Shown here in pieces: positions 36,956 through 45,445 of a DNA stretch of 62,898 nucleotides. The stretch lies in NCBI GenBank assembly GCA_012719445.1, contig JAAYAH010000119.1, positions 1 through 62,898 of the forward strand, written 5' to 3'. A program made the translations under genes and the position numbers. This DNA is from Actinomycetales bacterium (lineage in GTDB: Bacteria; Actinomycetota; Actinomycetes; Actinomycetales; Kineosporiaceae). Within the stretch, counting starts at the first letter, position 1. Each line of letters begins with the position of its first letter. Under the pieces are notes generated by a model that worked only from the letters and a program-made list of their open reading frames with translations, had not been told where the DNA came from and searched no databases.

Positions 36956-38582
36956 GAGCATCGGGGAGTCCTCGGCCAGGGCACTGGCCGACCTCGCCCG
37001 GGCCGGGTACGCGATCCAGCGCGAGCCGTTCACCCAGGTCAACTTCGAGGTCCACCACGCCCCCGACCGCCGGGGCTACCTCAGGGAACAGGTGCGGAGC
37101 TGGCTGGACTCCGACGCCGCCGGCTCACGGCCGACCCCCCAGGAGACGGTGAGCTCCAGCGCCTACGGGACCGGCCTGCTCGTCGCCACCCGCCGGGGCG
37201 TCCTCGAACCGGAGATGTCCGCCCGGCACCAGGGCAGCAGCGCCCCGGTCCGGGTCAGGGTGGTGCAGCGCAGGGACGTGCGGGTCTTCGTCGGGTCCGC
37301 CCGGCCGAACCCGACCTTCGGTCACCGCGCGGCCGGCACCCTCGAAGGCATGATCAGCATCGACGAGCGTCAGGTGCCGGTCACCCACCGGCACGCGCTC
37401 GCCGTCCGGGAGGTGCTGCGCGCCGTCTCCTCCCTGGCCGCCGAGGTGGCCGGGGCCCCGCTGGTCTCGCTGCAGTCGCCGGTCCAGCTGCCCCAGCGGA
37501 GACCGGGCTCCGCGCCGTCGGAACGTTCGGAGAGCTGGGGGTTCCCGGCCTCGGTCGCCGTCCGGTTCGCCATGGCGCTGCCCCGCCCGCACGCGGAGCT
37601 GCGGCTGCGGCTGGCCGACGAGCTCACCGCGTTCTGCCGGGTGCACGGCTACGGCCTCTGGCTGACCGACACCCGGCTCGGCCACCGCTCGGGCAACTGG
37701 TTCCCGGTGCTGGAGCACACCTCCGAGCGCCCGGACGGGCGGGAGGGGCCGTCCCGGCGGGACGGGGACGGCGCCCCCGGCCGGAGGGAGGCGGTCCGGG
37801 CCTGCCTGCCGGTCACCCTCGTCGGTCCGGCCCGGGTGGGCACCGCCAGCGCGGTGCTGCGCTACCTGACCCGCTGCGAGGGCGTCGGCGTCCTAGGCTG
37901 CTCGGTGACCACCCTCGACGACCTGGCCTTCGTGCACCTGCTGCTGACCGGGCGGCGCGGTCGGGACGAGGCCGCCGGGCGGCTGCGGGAGCCCGACCGG
38001 CGCTCCGACGTGGGCACCGACCTGTTGCTGGCCCTTCCGGCCTGCGTCGAGGCGGTGACCGGCCGGCCGGCCGGGGTACCGGGCACGCCGGGGGACGGCG
38101 CGGTGCGGGAGGCCCTCGCCCGACTGCGCCGGGTGGCAGGCGACTACCAGGCGCTCGTCGGGCCGGCGCTCGCCGTCGAGGCCGCCCCGGCGACGCCACG
38201 ACGTCCGGTCTGGGTGTCCTGGCAGGTCGAGGGCGGCAACCCGGGGGTCGCCGGGCCGCTCGACGCGCTGATGAACGCCTTCGAGGCCGCAGGGGTCGGC
38301 GAGGGCAGGACCGCGACCGGGGCGACGGACGGCCCCAACGTCGAGTACCTGGTCTGCCGGGAGGTCGGCAGCTCCGTCGTCCGGGCGAAGGGGAAGCTGT
38401 CGCTGCCGGAGGAGTTCGTCACCGTCGCGGGCACCCCGCTGGAGGCGGCCCCGACGAAGCTGTGCGTGCAACTCGAGGACGTGTGGCGGGCGGCGATGCG
38501 CCCGACCGCCGACCGGCCGGGGCGGGCCGACGTCGCCGTGGCCTGGCGAGAGTACTGGCTGGCCCACGCCAGGTCGTCGTGA
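36948..38582 (+). CDS. Unknown soluble protein, partner of the upstream membrane protein
   Basis: A 544-residue soluble protein of unknown family. Sections I can describe: a helical N-terminus, a beta-rich block with RVRVVQRRDVRVFVGSARPN (about 105-125), a helical block with LRLRLADELTAFCRVHGYGLWL (about 210-235), a linker rich in Arg/Asp/Gly, VGTASAVLRYLTRCEGVGVL (about 285-305) and a C-terminal section with REYWLAHA. No membrane helix or catalytic signature is evident. ATG 36948 overlaps the preceding stop by 8 bp. High third-position GC shows real coding. Function unknown. Confidence 0.76.
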   Translation: MAESIGESSARALADLARAGYAIQREPFTQVNFEVHHAPDRRGYLREQVRSWLDSDAAGSRPTPQETVSSSAYGTGLLVATRRGVLEPEMSARHQGSSAPVRVRVVQRRDVRVFVGSARPNPTFGHRAAGTLEGMISIDERQVPVTHRHALAVREVLRAVSSLAAEVAGAPLVSLQSPVQLPQRRPGSAPSERSESWGFPASVAVRFAMALPRPHAELRLRLADELTAFCRVHGYGLWLTDTRLGHRSGNWFPVLEHTSERPDGREGPSRRDGDGAPGRREAVRACLPVTLVGPARVGTASAVLRYLTRCEGVGVLGCSVTTLDDLAFVHLLLTGRRGRDEAAGRLREPDRRSDVGTDLLLALPACVEAVTGRPAGVPGTPGDGAVREALARLRRVAGDYQALVGPALAVEAAPATPRRPVWVSWQVEGGNPGVAGPLDALMNAFEAAGVGEGRTATGATDGPNVEYLVCREVGSSVVRAKGKLSLPEEFVTVAGTPLEAAPTKLCVQLEDVWRAAMRPTADRPGRADVAVAWREYWLAHARSS

Positions 38583-38650
38583 CCAGGGCTCGTCGCGACC
38601 AGAGACCGTCGTGACAGGGCTCGTCGTGACAGGGCTCGTCGTGACCAGGG
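38574..38650. repeat. Tandem copies of a gene 3' end (TCGTCGTGA units)
   Basis: The last codons and stop of the preceding gene, TCGTCGTGA (38574-38582), recur with CCAGGG/CAGGGC spacers four more times before the stop of the converging MFS gene at 38651. Units are about 14-17 bp. The array consists almost wholly of stop-containing copies. Confidence 0.85.
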
Positions 38651-39931
38651 TCAGTGTGACGGCCCGTTCCCCGGCGTCGGGAAGTGGGCCAGCCGGGCGA
38701 AGAGGGAGATGACGCCGGTGGCGATGACCACGACGAGCAGACCGGACCGCAGGCTGGTGGCGTCGGAGATCTCCCCGACCAGCCACGGCCCGGCGAAGAA
38801 GGCCGGCCAGGCCGCGATGGTGAGGGTCGCGATCGCCTGACCGGACGGGATGCCCGGCTGGTTGCCGGCGGCGCCGTAGACGGTCGGGGTCACGCAGGAC
38901 AGGCCGAGCGCGACGAGGGCGAACCCGACGAAGGCCGCGGCCGGGGTCCCGACGGCGAGGCCTGCGGTCAGGCCGAGCCCGCCCAGCAGCGGGATCGTGC
39001 GGAGGAAGCGCGCGTGCCCCAGCCACTGCAGGGCCCGGTCGCCCACCAGCCTGCCCGCGAGCTGGGACGCCGTGATGCAGGAGAAGATCAGCGCCCCGGC
39101 GGCCGCCCCGGCGCCGAGGGTCTCGTTGACGTAGATGCCGGCCCAGCCGGAGACGATGCCCTCGCCGATGGCGGAGCTGAACCCGAGCACCGCGAGCAGG
39201 CCCAGTTGCGCGGTGAAGACCGGCCCGGCCCTGACCCCTGCCGGGACCGGCTCGTCCGCGGGGAGCCAGCGCGTTGTCAGCCCGAGGGCGAGCACCAGGA
39301 CCACGTTGGTCGCCAGCAGTTGGGGGCCCGGAGCGATCCCGAGCCGGGCGGCCAGGGTCCCCAGCAGGCCGCCGACGAGGGCGCCGAGGCTCCAGCCGGC
39401 GTGGAAGTTGCTCATGATCGGCCGGGCGTAGGCGCGCTCGACGACCACCCCCGCGCTGTTGGCCGCCGGCTGCAGGGCGCTCGCCGACATGCTCCACGCG
39501 ATCATGGCGATGACCAGGAGGAGGGGTTCCGGGGCGAAGGCCATCGACGGTCCGATGCCCGCGCAGAGCAGCATGGTGATCCGGCTCATCCGCCGTGCCC
39601 CGACCCGACTGATGATCGCCGTCGACAGCAGCATGACCGCCAGCGACCCCAGCGCGCTCACCGTGCCGAGCCGTCCCCAGACCGCGTCGCCCAGCTCCAG
39701 CCGGGTCTTCACGTCGGGCACCCGGGACAGCCAGCTCCCGACCATGATCCCGAAGGTGACGAAGACCGTCAGGACGGCGAGCCGGCTCCGTCGGGGCGGA
39801 TCCTCGACGTCGTGCCGGCCTCCGGTGGAGGGCGGATCCTCGACGTCGTGCCGGTCGCCGGTGTCCGTACCGGGATCGGCCGACCGCTCGTGGGATGCTG
39901 CGGACGCGTCGGATCGGGGTGCGAGGGCCAC
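38651..39931 (-). CDS. MFS transporter (YbjJ-like)
   Basis: A 426-residue protein with about twelve membrane helices. It contains SWLSRVPDVKTRLELGDAVW at the first loop, GARRMSRI in the A-loop and SNFHAGWSLGALVGGLLG, the latter characteristic of YbjJ-like MFS members. Substrate unknown. The first 45 residues are hydrophilic and contain a duplicated RHDVEDPP encoded by a DNA direct repeat (about 39797-39820 and 39831-39855). GTG 39931 is the best available start but has no clear ribosome site, so the start is uncertain. Confidence 0.83.
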   Translation of the reverse strand: MALAPRSDASAASHERSADPGTDTGDRHDVEDPPSTGGRHDVEDPPRRSRLAVLTVFVTFGIMVGSWLSRVPDVKTRLELGDAVWGRLGTVSALGSLAVMLLSTAIISRVGARRMSRITMLLCAGIGPSMAFAPEPLLLVIAMIAWSMSASALQPAANSAGVVVERAYARPIMSNFHAGWSLGALVGGLLGTLAARLGIAPGPQLLATNVVLVLALGLTTRWLPADEPVPAGVRAGPVFTAQLGLLAVLGFSSAIGEGIVSGWAGIYVNETLGAGAAAGALIFSCITASQLAGRLVGDRALQWLGHARFLRTIPLLGGLGLTAGLAVGTPAAAFVGFALVALGLSCVTPTVYGAAGNQPGIPSGQAIATLTIAAWPAFFAGPWLVGEISDATSLRSGLLVVVIATGVISLFARLAHFPTPGNGPSH

Positions 39932-40039
39932 GGGACAGTCACGGTACGCGGACGACGGGCCGGTCCGCGGCGGGACCCGCTCAGCGGACCGACACCGGTT
40001 GCGGATCACAGGCGTGCGGAGCACGGGGAAGGGGTGCCG

Positions 40040-40912
40040 GTGTCCGGGTGGACGGTGCTGACCGAGGAGCGGTTCGTGCTCGGCGAGGGGCTGCGCTGGA
40101 CGGGCGCCGGAGGAGGCGACGTTCCCGCGGTGGTCATGGTCGACATCCCCAGCGGCCGGTTGCTGTCCCTCGATCCGGACCGGGCGGGGAGGCCGCGGAC
40201 GCTGGCCCGGCTCGACGTCCCGCTGGGCGCGGTCGCGCCGGTCGCGGGCGGCTCCGGCTGGGTCGCCGCGGCCGGGACGGGGATCGCCCTGCTCTCCGCG
40301 GACGGCGCTCTCACCTGGCTCGACCGGCCCGAGGACGCCGCGGCCGGGCCGATGCGGATGAACGACGGCGTCTGCGACCCCGCCGGGCGGTTCTGGGCCG
40401 GTTCGATGGCCGTGGACGCCGCCCCGGGAGCCGGCAGCCTGTACCGGGTGGACCCCGACGGCGGGGTGCGCCGGGTCCTCGACGGGCTCGGCACCCCCAA
40501 CGGCCCCGCCTTCAGCCACGACGGCACCACCATGTACCTCGCCGACAGCGGGCGGCAGATCGTGGACGTCTTCGACGTCGACCCGTCCACCGGGGACCTC
40601 GGCCGGCGCAGGCGCTTCGCCGAGCTCGACCGCGGGCTCCCCGACGGCATGATCGTCGACGACGAGGGTCACCTGTGGGCTGCGGTCTGGGACGCCGGCC
40701 AGGTGCACCGCTACTCCCCGGACGGCGAACGGGTCCTCGTGCTCGACGTCCCGGCCCGTCGGCCGACCAGCGTCTGCCTCGTCGCCGGCCACCGGCTGCT
40801 GGTCAGCAGCGCCACGGAGGGCCTCGGGGAGCCGGGGGCGCAGGACGGGCGGGTCCTGGCCCGGGAGGTCGGTGTCGGCGCACCCCCGGCACGGTCCTTC
40901 GCGCTGGGCTGA
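40040..40912 (+). CDS. SMP-30/gluconolactonase/LRE-family hydrolase
   Basis: A 290-residue six-bladed beta-propeller. The metal-binding Glu is in VLGEGLRW near the N-terminus, with Asn in MRMNDGVCDPAGRFWAGS and GTPNGPAFS, and Asp in MYLADSG, the usual calcium/zinc ligands. The family hydrolyses sugar lactones or related esters. GTG 40040 lies six bases after GAAGGG; GTG 40034 is also in frame. It is divergent from the MFS gene (108-bp gap), suggesting a linked uptake/catabolism pair. Confidence 0.9.
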   Translation: MSGWTVLTEERFVLGEGLRWTGAGGGDVPAVVMVDIPSGRLLSLDPDRAGRPRTLARLDVPLGAVAPVAGGSGWVAAAGTGIALLSADGALTWLDRPEDAAAGPMRMNDGVCDPAGRFWAGSMAVDAAPGAGSLYRVDPDGGVRRVLDGLGTPNGPAFSHDGTTMYLADSGRQIVDVFDVDPSTGDLGRRRRFAELDRGLPDGMIVDDEGHLWAAVWDAGQVHRYSPDGERVLVLDVPARRPTSVCLVAGHRLLVSSATEGLGEPGAQDGRVLAREVGVGAPPARSFALG

Positions 40913-41032
40913 GAACACCCTCCCGGGGACGAGCTGAGCAGCCGACCGGGAGACCCGACCCCCTCCGACGTGGTATTGAGTGCGTGCGCCACGGCGCGGC
41001 ATGCCCAGCGAGGAGGAGGAGGTGGGTCCGAC

Positions 41033-41647
41033 GTGACACCACCGGAGACCACCGGCCCGACGGCGGGCTCGCCCGCGACCACCGGCGGGCAGCCGGCCGC
41101 GCCCCGCCAGGCCCCGGACGGCGGCACCCCCGCCCCGCAGCCGCCGCCGGCCGAGGCCGCAGCCACCCCCGAGGACCTCCTCGTGACCTGGCACCACGGG
41201 ATCCGGGTGCTCCAGGTCGCCCACGGCCTGGCCTCGGAACGGCAGGCCCGGCTCACCCGGACCACCGAGGTGCTCATGGCGGCGCTCACGGCGGCCGTCG
41301 GCACGGCGATCCTGCTCTCGGACGTGAGCCCGATGAGCACCCTGCTGCGCAACAGCGCGGCGGGCCTCGCCCTGCTCGCCGCGGTGATCGGGGTGGTGCG
41401 GATCGCGTTCGACTACCCGGAGACGGCCCTGCAGCACCGGCAGGCGTCGCTGCGGTACGCGCACCTGCGCCGCGAGGTGGAGACCGTGCTCGGCAGCGGC
41501 ACCGTCATCGGCCAGCAGCAGGTCGCGACCCTGCGCACCGCCTGGTCCGGGGTCGAGCAGCAGGCACCCGGGGTCAGCGCGAGGCTGCGGGCACGGGCGG
41601 TGCGGGACATCGAGCGCGCCGAGGCCGACCGCGGGTCGGTCGACTGA
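41033..41647 (+). CDS. SLATT-like two-transmembrane protein (copy 1)
   Basis: A 204-residue protein. A Pro/Thr/Gly-rich N-terminus (about 1-45) leads to WHHGIRVLQVAHGLASERQARLTR, then two membrane helices (about 85-125), then DYPETALQHRQASLRYAHLRRE and a charged helical C-terminus. The two helices followed by the HRQA...Y..LRRE region match the SLATT superfamily (SMODS/SLOG-associating 2TM effectors). It is clearly paralogous to the protein at 49252. GTG 41033 follows GGAGGAGGTG. Confidence 0.78.
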   Translation: MTPPETTGPTAGSPATTGGQPAAPRQAPDGGTPAPQPPPAEAAATPEDLLVTWHHGIRVLQVAHGLASERQARLTRTTEVLMAALTAAVGTAILLSDVSPMSTLLRNSAAGLALLAAVIGVVRIAFDYPETALQHRQASLRYAHLRREVETVLGSGTVIGQQQVATLRTAWSGVEQQAPGVSARLRARAVRDIERAEADRGSVD

Positions 41648-41724
41648 GTCCCTGAGCACGTCGGTCGGCCGTGCCCCCTGAGCACCTCGGTCGACCGAGC
41701 CCCTGAGCACGCCGGTCGACCGAC
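41639..41724. repeat. 25-26-bp tandem repeat derived from the SLATT gene end
   Basis: The coding end TCGGTCGACTGAG is followed by three CCCTGAGCAC blocks (starting 41650, 41676, 41701). Each is joined to a near-copy of the gene end, such as TCGGTCGACCGAG. The array runs to the 3' side of the converging phosphatase gene. Confidence 0.82.
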
Positions 41725-41743
41725 GGATGCTCCGGTCGCCGGT

Positions 41744-43171
41744 TCAGGACGCGGGCTCCGCGGGTACGTGCAGGGCGAGCAGGGCCAGGTCGTCCCGGAT
41801 GTCCTGGGCCTGCTCGAGCACCCCCTCGGCGATGGTGTCGACGAGCTCCTGCGCCCCGTGCGCCGGTGCCCGGGCGAACAGCGCGTGCACGGCGTCGATG
41901 CCCAACTGCCTGCCCCTCGGCACGGTCGCCTCGGTGATCCCGTCGGTGTAGAGCAGCAGGGTCTCCCCGGCGTCCAGCCACACCTCGGCCTGGCCGACCT
42001 CGATCCGGGGCAGCAGCCCGAGCAGGGTTCCCCGCACCGGTACCGGGGTCACCGTGCCGTCGCGGCGGCGGACCAGCGGCGGCAGGTGCCCCCCGGTGGC
42101 CACCCGCAGCCGGACGCCGCCGTTCACGCGGGTCAGCCGGGCCACCACGACCGTGGTGAAGGTCTCGTCCCGCTCCCCGGTGTCCAGCACGACGTTGACC
42201 CGCCGGAGGGCGTCCTCGGGGTCGGTGTCGTCCAGGAGCAGGGCGCGCAGGGTGTGCCGGACCGCGGTGCCGACCGCGGCGGCTGCGGGACCCTTTCCGC
42301 ACACATCCCCGAGCACCAGCCACCAGTGCTCGCCGCTGCGGAAGGCGTCGTAGAAGTCGCCACCCACGTCGAGGCCCGCGGTCCAGGGGCGGTAGTGGGT
42401 GCCGATCTCCAGCCCGGGGATGTCCGGCACGTCGGGCGGCTGCAGGCTGCGTTGCAGCACCCTGGCCACCCGGTCCCGCTCGGTGTAGAGGCGGGCCTTC
42501 TCGGTCGCGGAACCGGCGCGCCGTCCCAGCTCGGTCGCCAGCGCGGCGTCCTCGACCGTGAACCGCCTGCTCCCGCAGCGCAGCAGGGTCAGCGCGCCGA
42601 TCCCGACGCCGTTCGCGACCAGGGGGACGACGACCACCGAGCGGGGGTCCAGCCGGGCGAGCACGTCCCGCAGCCGGGGGTCGTCCACCCCGGTGACGAG
42701 TCGTTCGGCGTCCAGCTCCTCGCTGACCAGGGTCTCCAGGCTCCGCACCGCCTCGAGCACCCGCTCGGCGGTCTGCCGGGGCCGGAGCAGCCGGTCGGCC
42801 TCGGCGGCGATCTCCGCGTGCTCGGGGTCCCGGTGGGTGATCAGCTCGCGGCACAGGCCCGAGCGGTCCTGGAGATCGACCAGGCACCAGTCGGCGAAGT
42901 CCTCGACGACGAGGTCGGCGACGTGCCGGAGCAGGACGTCGACGTCGAGGGGGGAGATGAGCAGCCGGGACAGTCGGGCCAGCAGCAGCAGCCGCCGATG
43001 GGACGCCTCGGCCTCCTCCCGGGCCCGCAGCTCCGCCTGCTCGGCAGCCCGCAACGCGCGCTCGAACCCCGCCGGGGTGAGGTCGATCACCGTGTTGCCG
43101 CCGGTGTCCCCGCCCCGGCAGTCCGCACGGCTCGCCGTGCCCCTCGCTGTCGGCAGGCCGTGGATGGTCAC
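41744..43171 (-). CDS. GAF-SpoIIE-type PP2C protein phosphatase
   Basis: A 475-residue cytosolic phosphatase. An N-terminal coiled coil (about 35-60) is followed by GAF (about 60-240) and SpoIIE/PP2C (about 250-475) with GGDFYD (about 271), LGDVCGKG, YTDGITEA (about 407) and RDDLALLAL (about 460), all metal ligands intact. Unlike the two large paralogues it has no kinase domain. The start is uncertain: GTG 43171 has a weak site and GTG 43090 is in frame. It likely feeds a partner-switching cascade whose other members are elsewhere. Confidence 0.9.
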   Translation of the reverse strand: MTIHGLPTARGTASRADCRGGDTGGNTVIDLTPAGFERALRAAEQAELRAREEAEASHRRLLLLARLSRLLISPLDVDVLLRHVADLVVEDFADWCLVDLQDRSGLCRELITHRDPEHAEIAAEADRLLRPRQTAERVLEAVRSLETLVSEELDAERLVTGVDDPRLRDVLARLDPRSVVVVPLVANGVGIGALTLLRCGSRRFTVEDAALATELGRRAGSATEKARLYTERDRVARVLQRSLQPPDVPDIPGLEIGTHYRPWTAGLDVGGDFYDAFRSGEHWWLVLGDVCGKGPAAAAVGTAVRHTLRALLLDDTDPEDALRRVNVVLDTGERDETFTTVVVARLTRVNGGVRLRVATGGHLPPLVRRRDGTVTPVPVRGTLLGLLPRIEVGQAEVWLDAGETLLLYTDGITEATVPRGRQLGIDAVHALFARAPAHGAQELVDTIAEGVLEQAQDIRDDLALLALHVPAEPAS

Positions 43172-43321
43172 GGGTCCATCGTGCCCCACGGCCGTGAGCC
43201 GTCCGGGTGACCGTCCCCCGAACGGTCCCGTACAGCGTCCGGCCGGGGGTGCCGACAACGCGATCAGGCGCCGGACCCCCTTCCCGGTGCCGCGGACCGC
43301 GGAGGGCGGCGTGGATCGGCC

Positions 43322-45277
43322 ATGACTCCCCACGGCAGGCGTACCTGGGCCTGGCTGACCTCGGCGGCCCTCGTCGGCTCCGGGCTGCTCGCCGTGCTCG
43401 GTGTGGCCGCGAGGGCGGCGGACCCCTCGGCGGAGACCTACCGGCGGCCGGCGGACGGCGTCTATCACCTGGAGGGGTTCGGCTACGGCCACGGCCGGGG
43501 GATGAGCCAGTGGGGTGCCCGTGGCGCGGCCTCCCTCGGGGTCGGGTACCAGGAGATCCTGCGGACCTACTACCCGGGGACCGTCCCCGGCGCGCAGCCG
43601 TCCCGGTCGCTGCGGGTACGGCTGACCGGCGACGACGGCGTGCTCGAGGTGCTCCCCGACGTCGCGGCCGGGCTCCGGGTCGCGGTGGGCGACGCGGACG
43701 ACGCCGGGGGCGGCGCGGTCCTGCCGGAGCGGCTCGGCTCCTGCGGGGTGACCAGGTGGCGGATCGAGGCGGTGGAGCCGGGGCTGCGGCTGGAGGGCCG
43801 GGTCTGCGGGACCTGGATCCCGCAGCCGGTGGACGGCCGGCTCACCGTCTCCGGCCCGGTCACCTTCGCCACGGACGCGGGCCGGGTGCGGGTGGTGCTG
43901 GGCGAGGACCTGGTGCGCACCTACCGGGGGACGGTGGGGGTCGCGGTGGACGCCGTCGGGATCGCCCGCACGGTCAACACCGTGGAGCTCGAGGACTACC
44001 TGCGCTCCGTCGTGCCCGCCGAGATGCCCGCCGGCTGGCCGCCGGACGCGCTGCGGGCCCAGACCGTGGCATCACGGACCTACGCCGTCTTCGACGCCGC
44101 GACGCCCGGCTCCATCTCGGACACCTGCGACTCCACCAGCTGCCAGGTCTACCGGGGGGTCGCGGACCATCACCCGGACGGGACGCTGCGGGCACGCCAC
44201 GAGTGGGACGGCACCGACGAGGCCGTCGCCGCGACGGCCGGGGAGATCCTCACCTACCGGGGCAGGCCGGCGTTCACCCAGTTCAGCGCCGCCAACGGCG
44301 GCCGCTCGGTCGCCCACCCCGACCACCCGTACCTGCCGGAGCGGGACGATCCGTGGGACGCCGTCGTCGCCAACCCCGCCACCGCCTGGACCAGGGACGT
44401 CACCGTCGAGCGGCTGGAGGCCTCCTGGCCGGCGATCGGGCGCCTCGAGGAGTTGCGGGTGCGGTCGCGGTCCTCCGGCGGGACCTGGGGCGGCCGGGTG
44501 GACTCGGTCCGGCTGGAGGGCAGCCGGGGCGGCGTCACCCTCACCGGGGGAGCGTTCCGCACCGAGCTCGGGTTGAGGTCGGCCTGGTGGCATCCGCGAT
44601 CCGACTCCGGCGACACCGGGTCCACCGGGTCCACGACGACCACCGCGACCACCTCGGACGGTCCGACCGGGCCGGACGTCCGTCGCCCGGGCAGCACCCC
44701 GCCCACCTTCGACGCGCGCCTCGTCCAGCCGTGGGACGCGGAGCCCTCGCTGCAGGTCATGCAGCGGATCCGGGCGGGCTCCTCGGCCGCCGTCGCGGTG
44801 TCGGGACTCTCCGCGGGGACGGTCGCCGAGGTCCAGATGCTGCCGCACTCCGCGCGGTCGTGGCAGGACGCCGTCCGGGTCGTCGCCGGCCGGGACGGCA
44901 GGGCCCAGGGGAAGATCACCGTGCGGACCACCTCCTACCTGCGGGTCGTCGCGGGCGGGACGGTCTCGGATCCGGTCAAGGTGGCCGCGACGGTCCGGCC
45001 GACGCTCACCGCCACCAGCCACCGGAGGGGCAGGGTCCTGGTGACGATCCGGCTGACGCCGAACCTGGCCGGCGTCCCGGTCCAGGTGTTCCGGGTCGGT
45101 GACGGCGGCGCCCGCACGCTGGTCGCGACGGTCCGCACGCCGCGCGGCCACGGGAGGGCCGGGACGACGCTGCGGGGCCAGCGCTCCGGCGCGAGGATCC
45201 GGTTGGTCGCGGTGCCGCTCGTGGGACCGCAGCGCCGGGGCGTCGACTCGACGGTCGTCCCGATCCGGGTGCGGTAG
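43322..45277 (+). CDS. Secreted SpoIID/LytB-domain protein
   Basis: A 651-residue exported protein. The signal peptide ends near ARAADPS, and a SpoIID/LytB domain runs from about 60 to 420. It includes GYGHGRGMSQWGA, VELEDYLRSVVPAEMPAGWP (catalytic Glu in PAEMP, about 233) and AQTVASRTYA. A Thr/Ser-rich linker and a beta-rich C-terminal domain (about 460-650) with Ig-like character follow. SpoIID enzymes are lytic transglycosylases acting on glycan strands; in actinomycetes homologues are exported wall proteins. The ATG at 43322 has only a weak ribosome site. Confidence 0.9.
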   Translation: MTPHGRRTWAWLTSAALVGSGLLAVLGVAARAADPSAETYRRPADGVYHLEGFGYGHGRGMSQWGARGAASLGVGYQEILRTYYPGTVPGAQPSRSLRVRLTGDDGVLEVLPDVAAGLRVAVGDADDAGGGAVLPERLGSCGVTRWRIEAVEPGLRLEGRVCGTWIPQPVDGRLTVSGPVTFATDAGRVRVVLGEDLVRTYRGTVGVAVDAVGIARTVNTVELEDYLRSVVPAEMPAGWPPDALRAQTVASRTYAVFDAATPGSISDTCDSTSCQVYRGVADHHPDGTLRARHEWDGTDEAVAATAGEILTYRGRPAFTQFSAANGGRSVAHPDHPYLPERDDPWDAVVANPATAWTRDVTVERLEASWPAIGRLEELRVRSRSSGGTWGGRVDSVRLEGSRGGVTLTGGAFRTELGLRSAWWHPRSDSGDTGSTGSTTTTATTSDGPTGPDVRRPGSTPPTFDARLVQPWDAEPSLQVMQRIRAGSSAAVAVSGLSAGTVAEVQMLPHSARSWQDAVRVVAGRDGRAQGKITVRTTSYLRVVAGGTVSDPVKVAATVRPTLTATSHRRGRVLVTIRLTPNLAGVPVQVFRVGDGGARTLVATVRTPRGHGRAGTTLRGQRSGARIRLVAVPLVGPQRRGVDSTVVPIRVR

Positions 45278-45445
45278 CGAACCCGGGCCGTTCCGTCGCT
45301 GATCGTGACCTCAGGCTCTCGATCCGTGACTTCCTGAGATGGTCGGGCGAGACCCCCTGGTCAGACCTCGTTCCGAGCGGTACGTTCCCGAGCGGTCGTC
45401 ACGTGTCCGTGCCGCCCGCCGAGCGGCCCGTGGAACGGAGCAACC

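Noticed and set aside
33508-37152. 1214-codon plus-strand frame
   Set aside because: Antisense to the VIT gene and out of frame with the 35003 gene; the composition is typical of a shadow frame.
38574-38650. CRISPR array
   Set aside because: Repeats are 14-17 bp with almost no spacers, and there are no cas genes; the array is made of gene-end copies.
45302-45335. Terminator from CTCAGG/CCTGAG after the SpoIID gene
   Set aside because: Only a six-base stem with a long loop; too weak to call.
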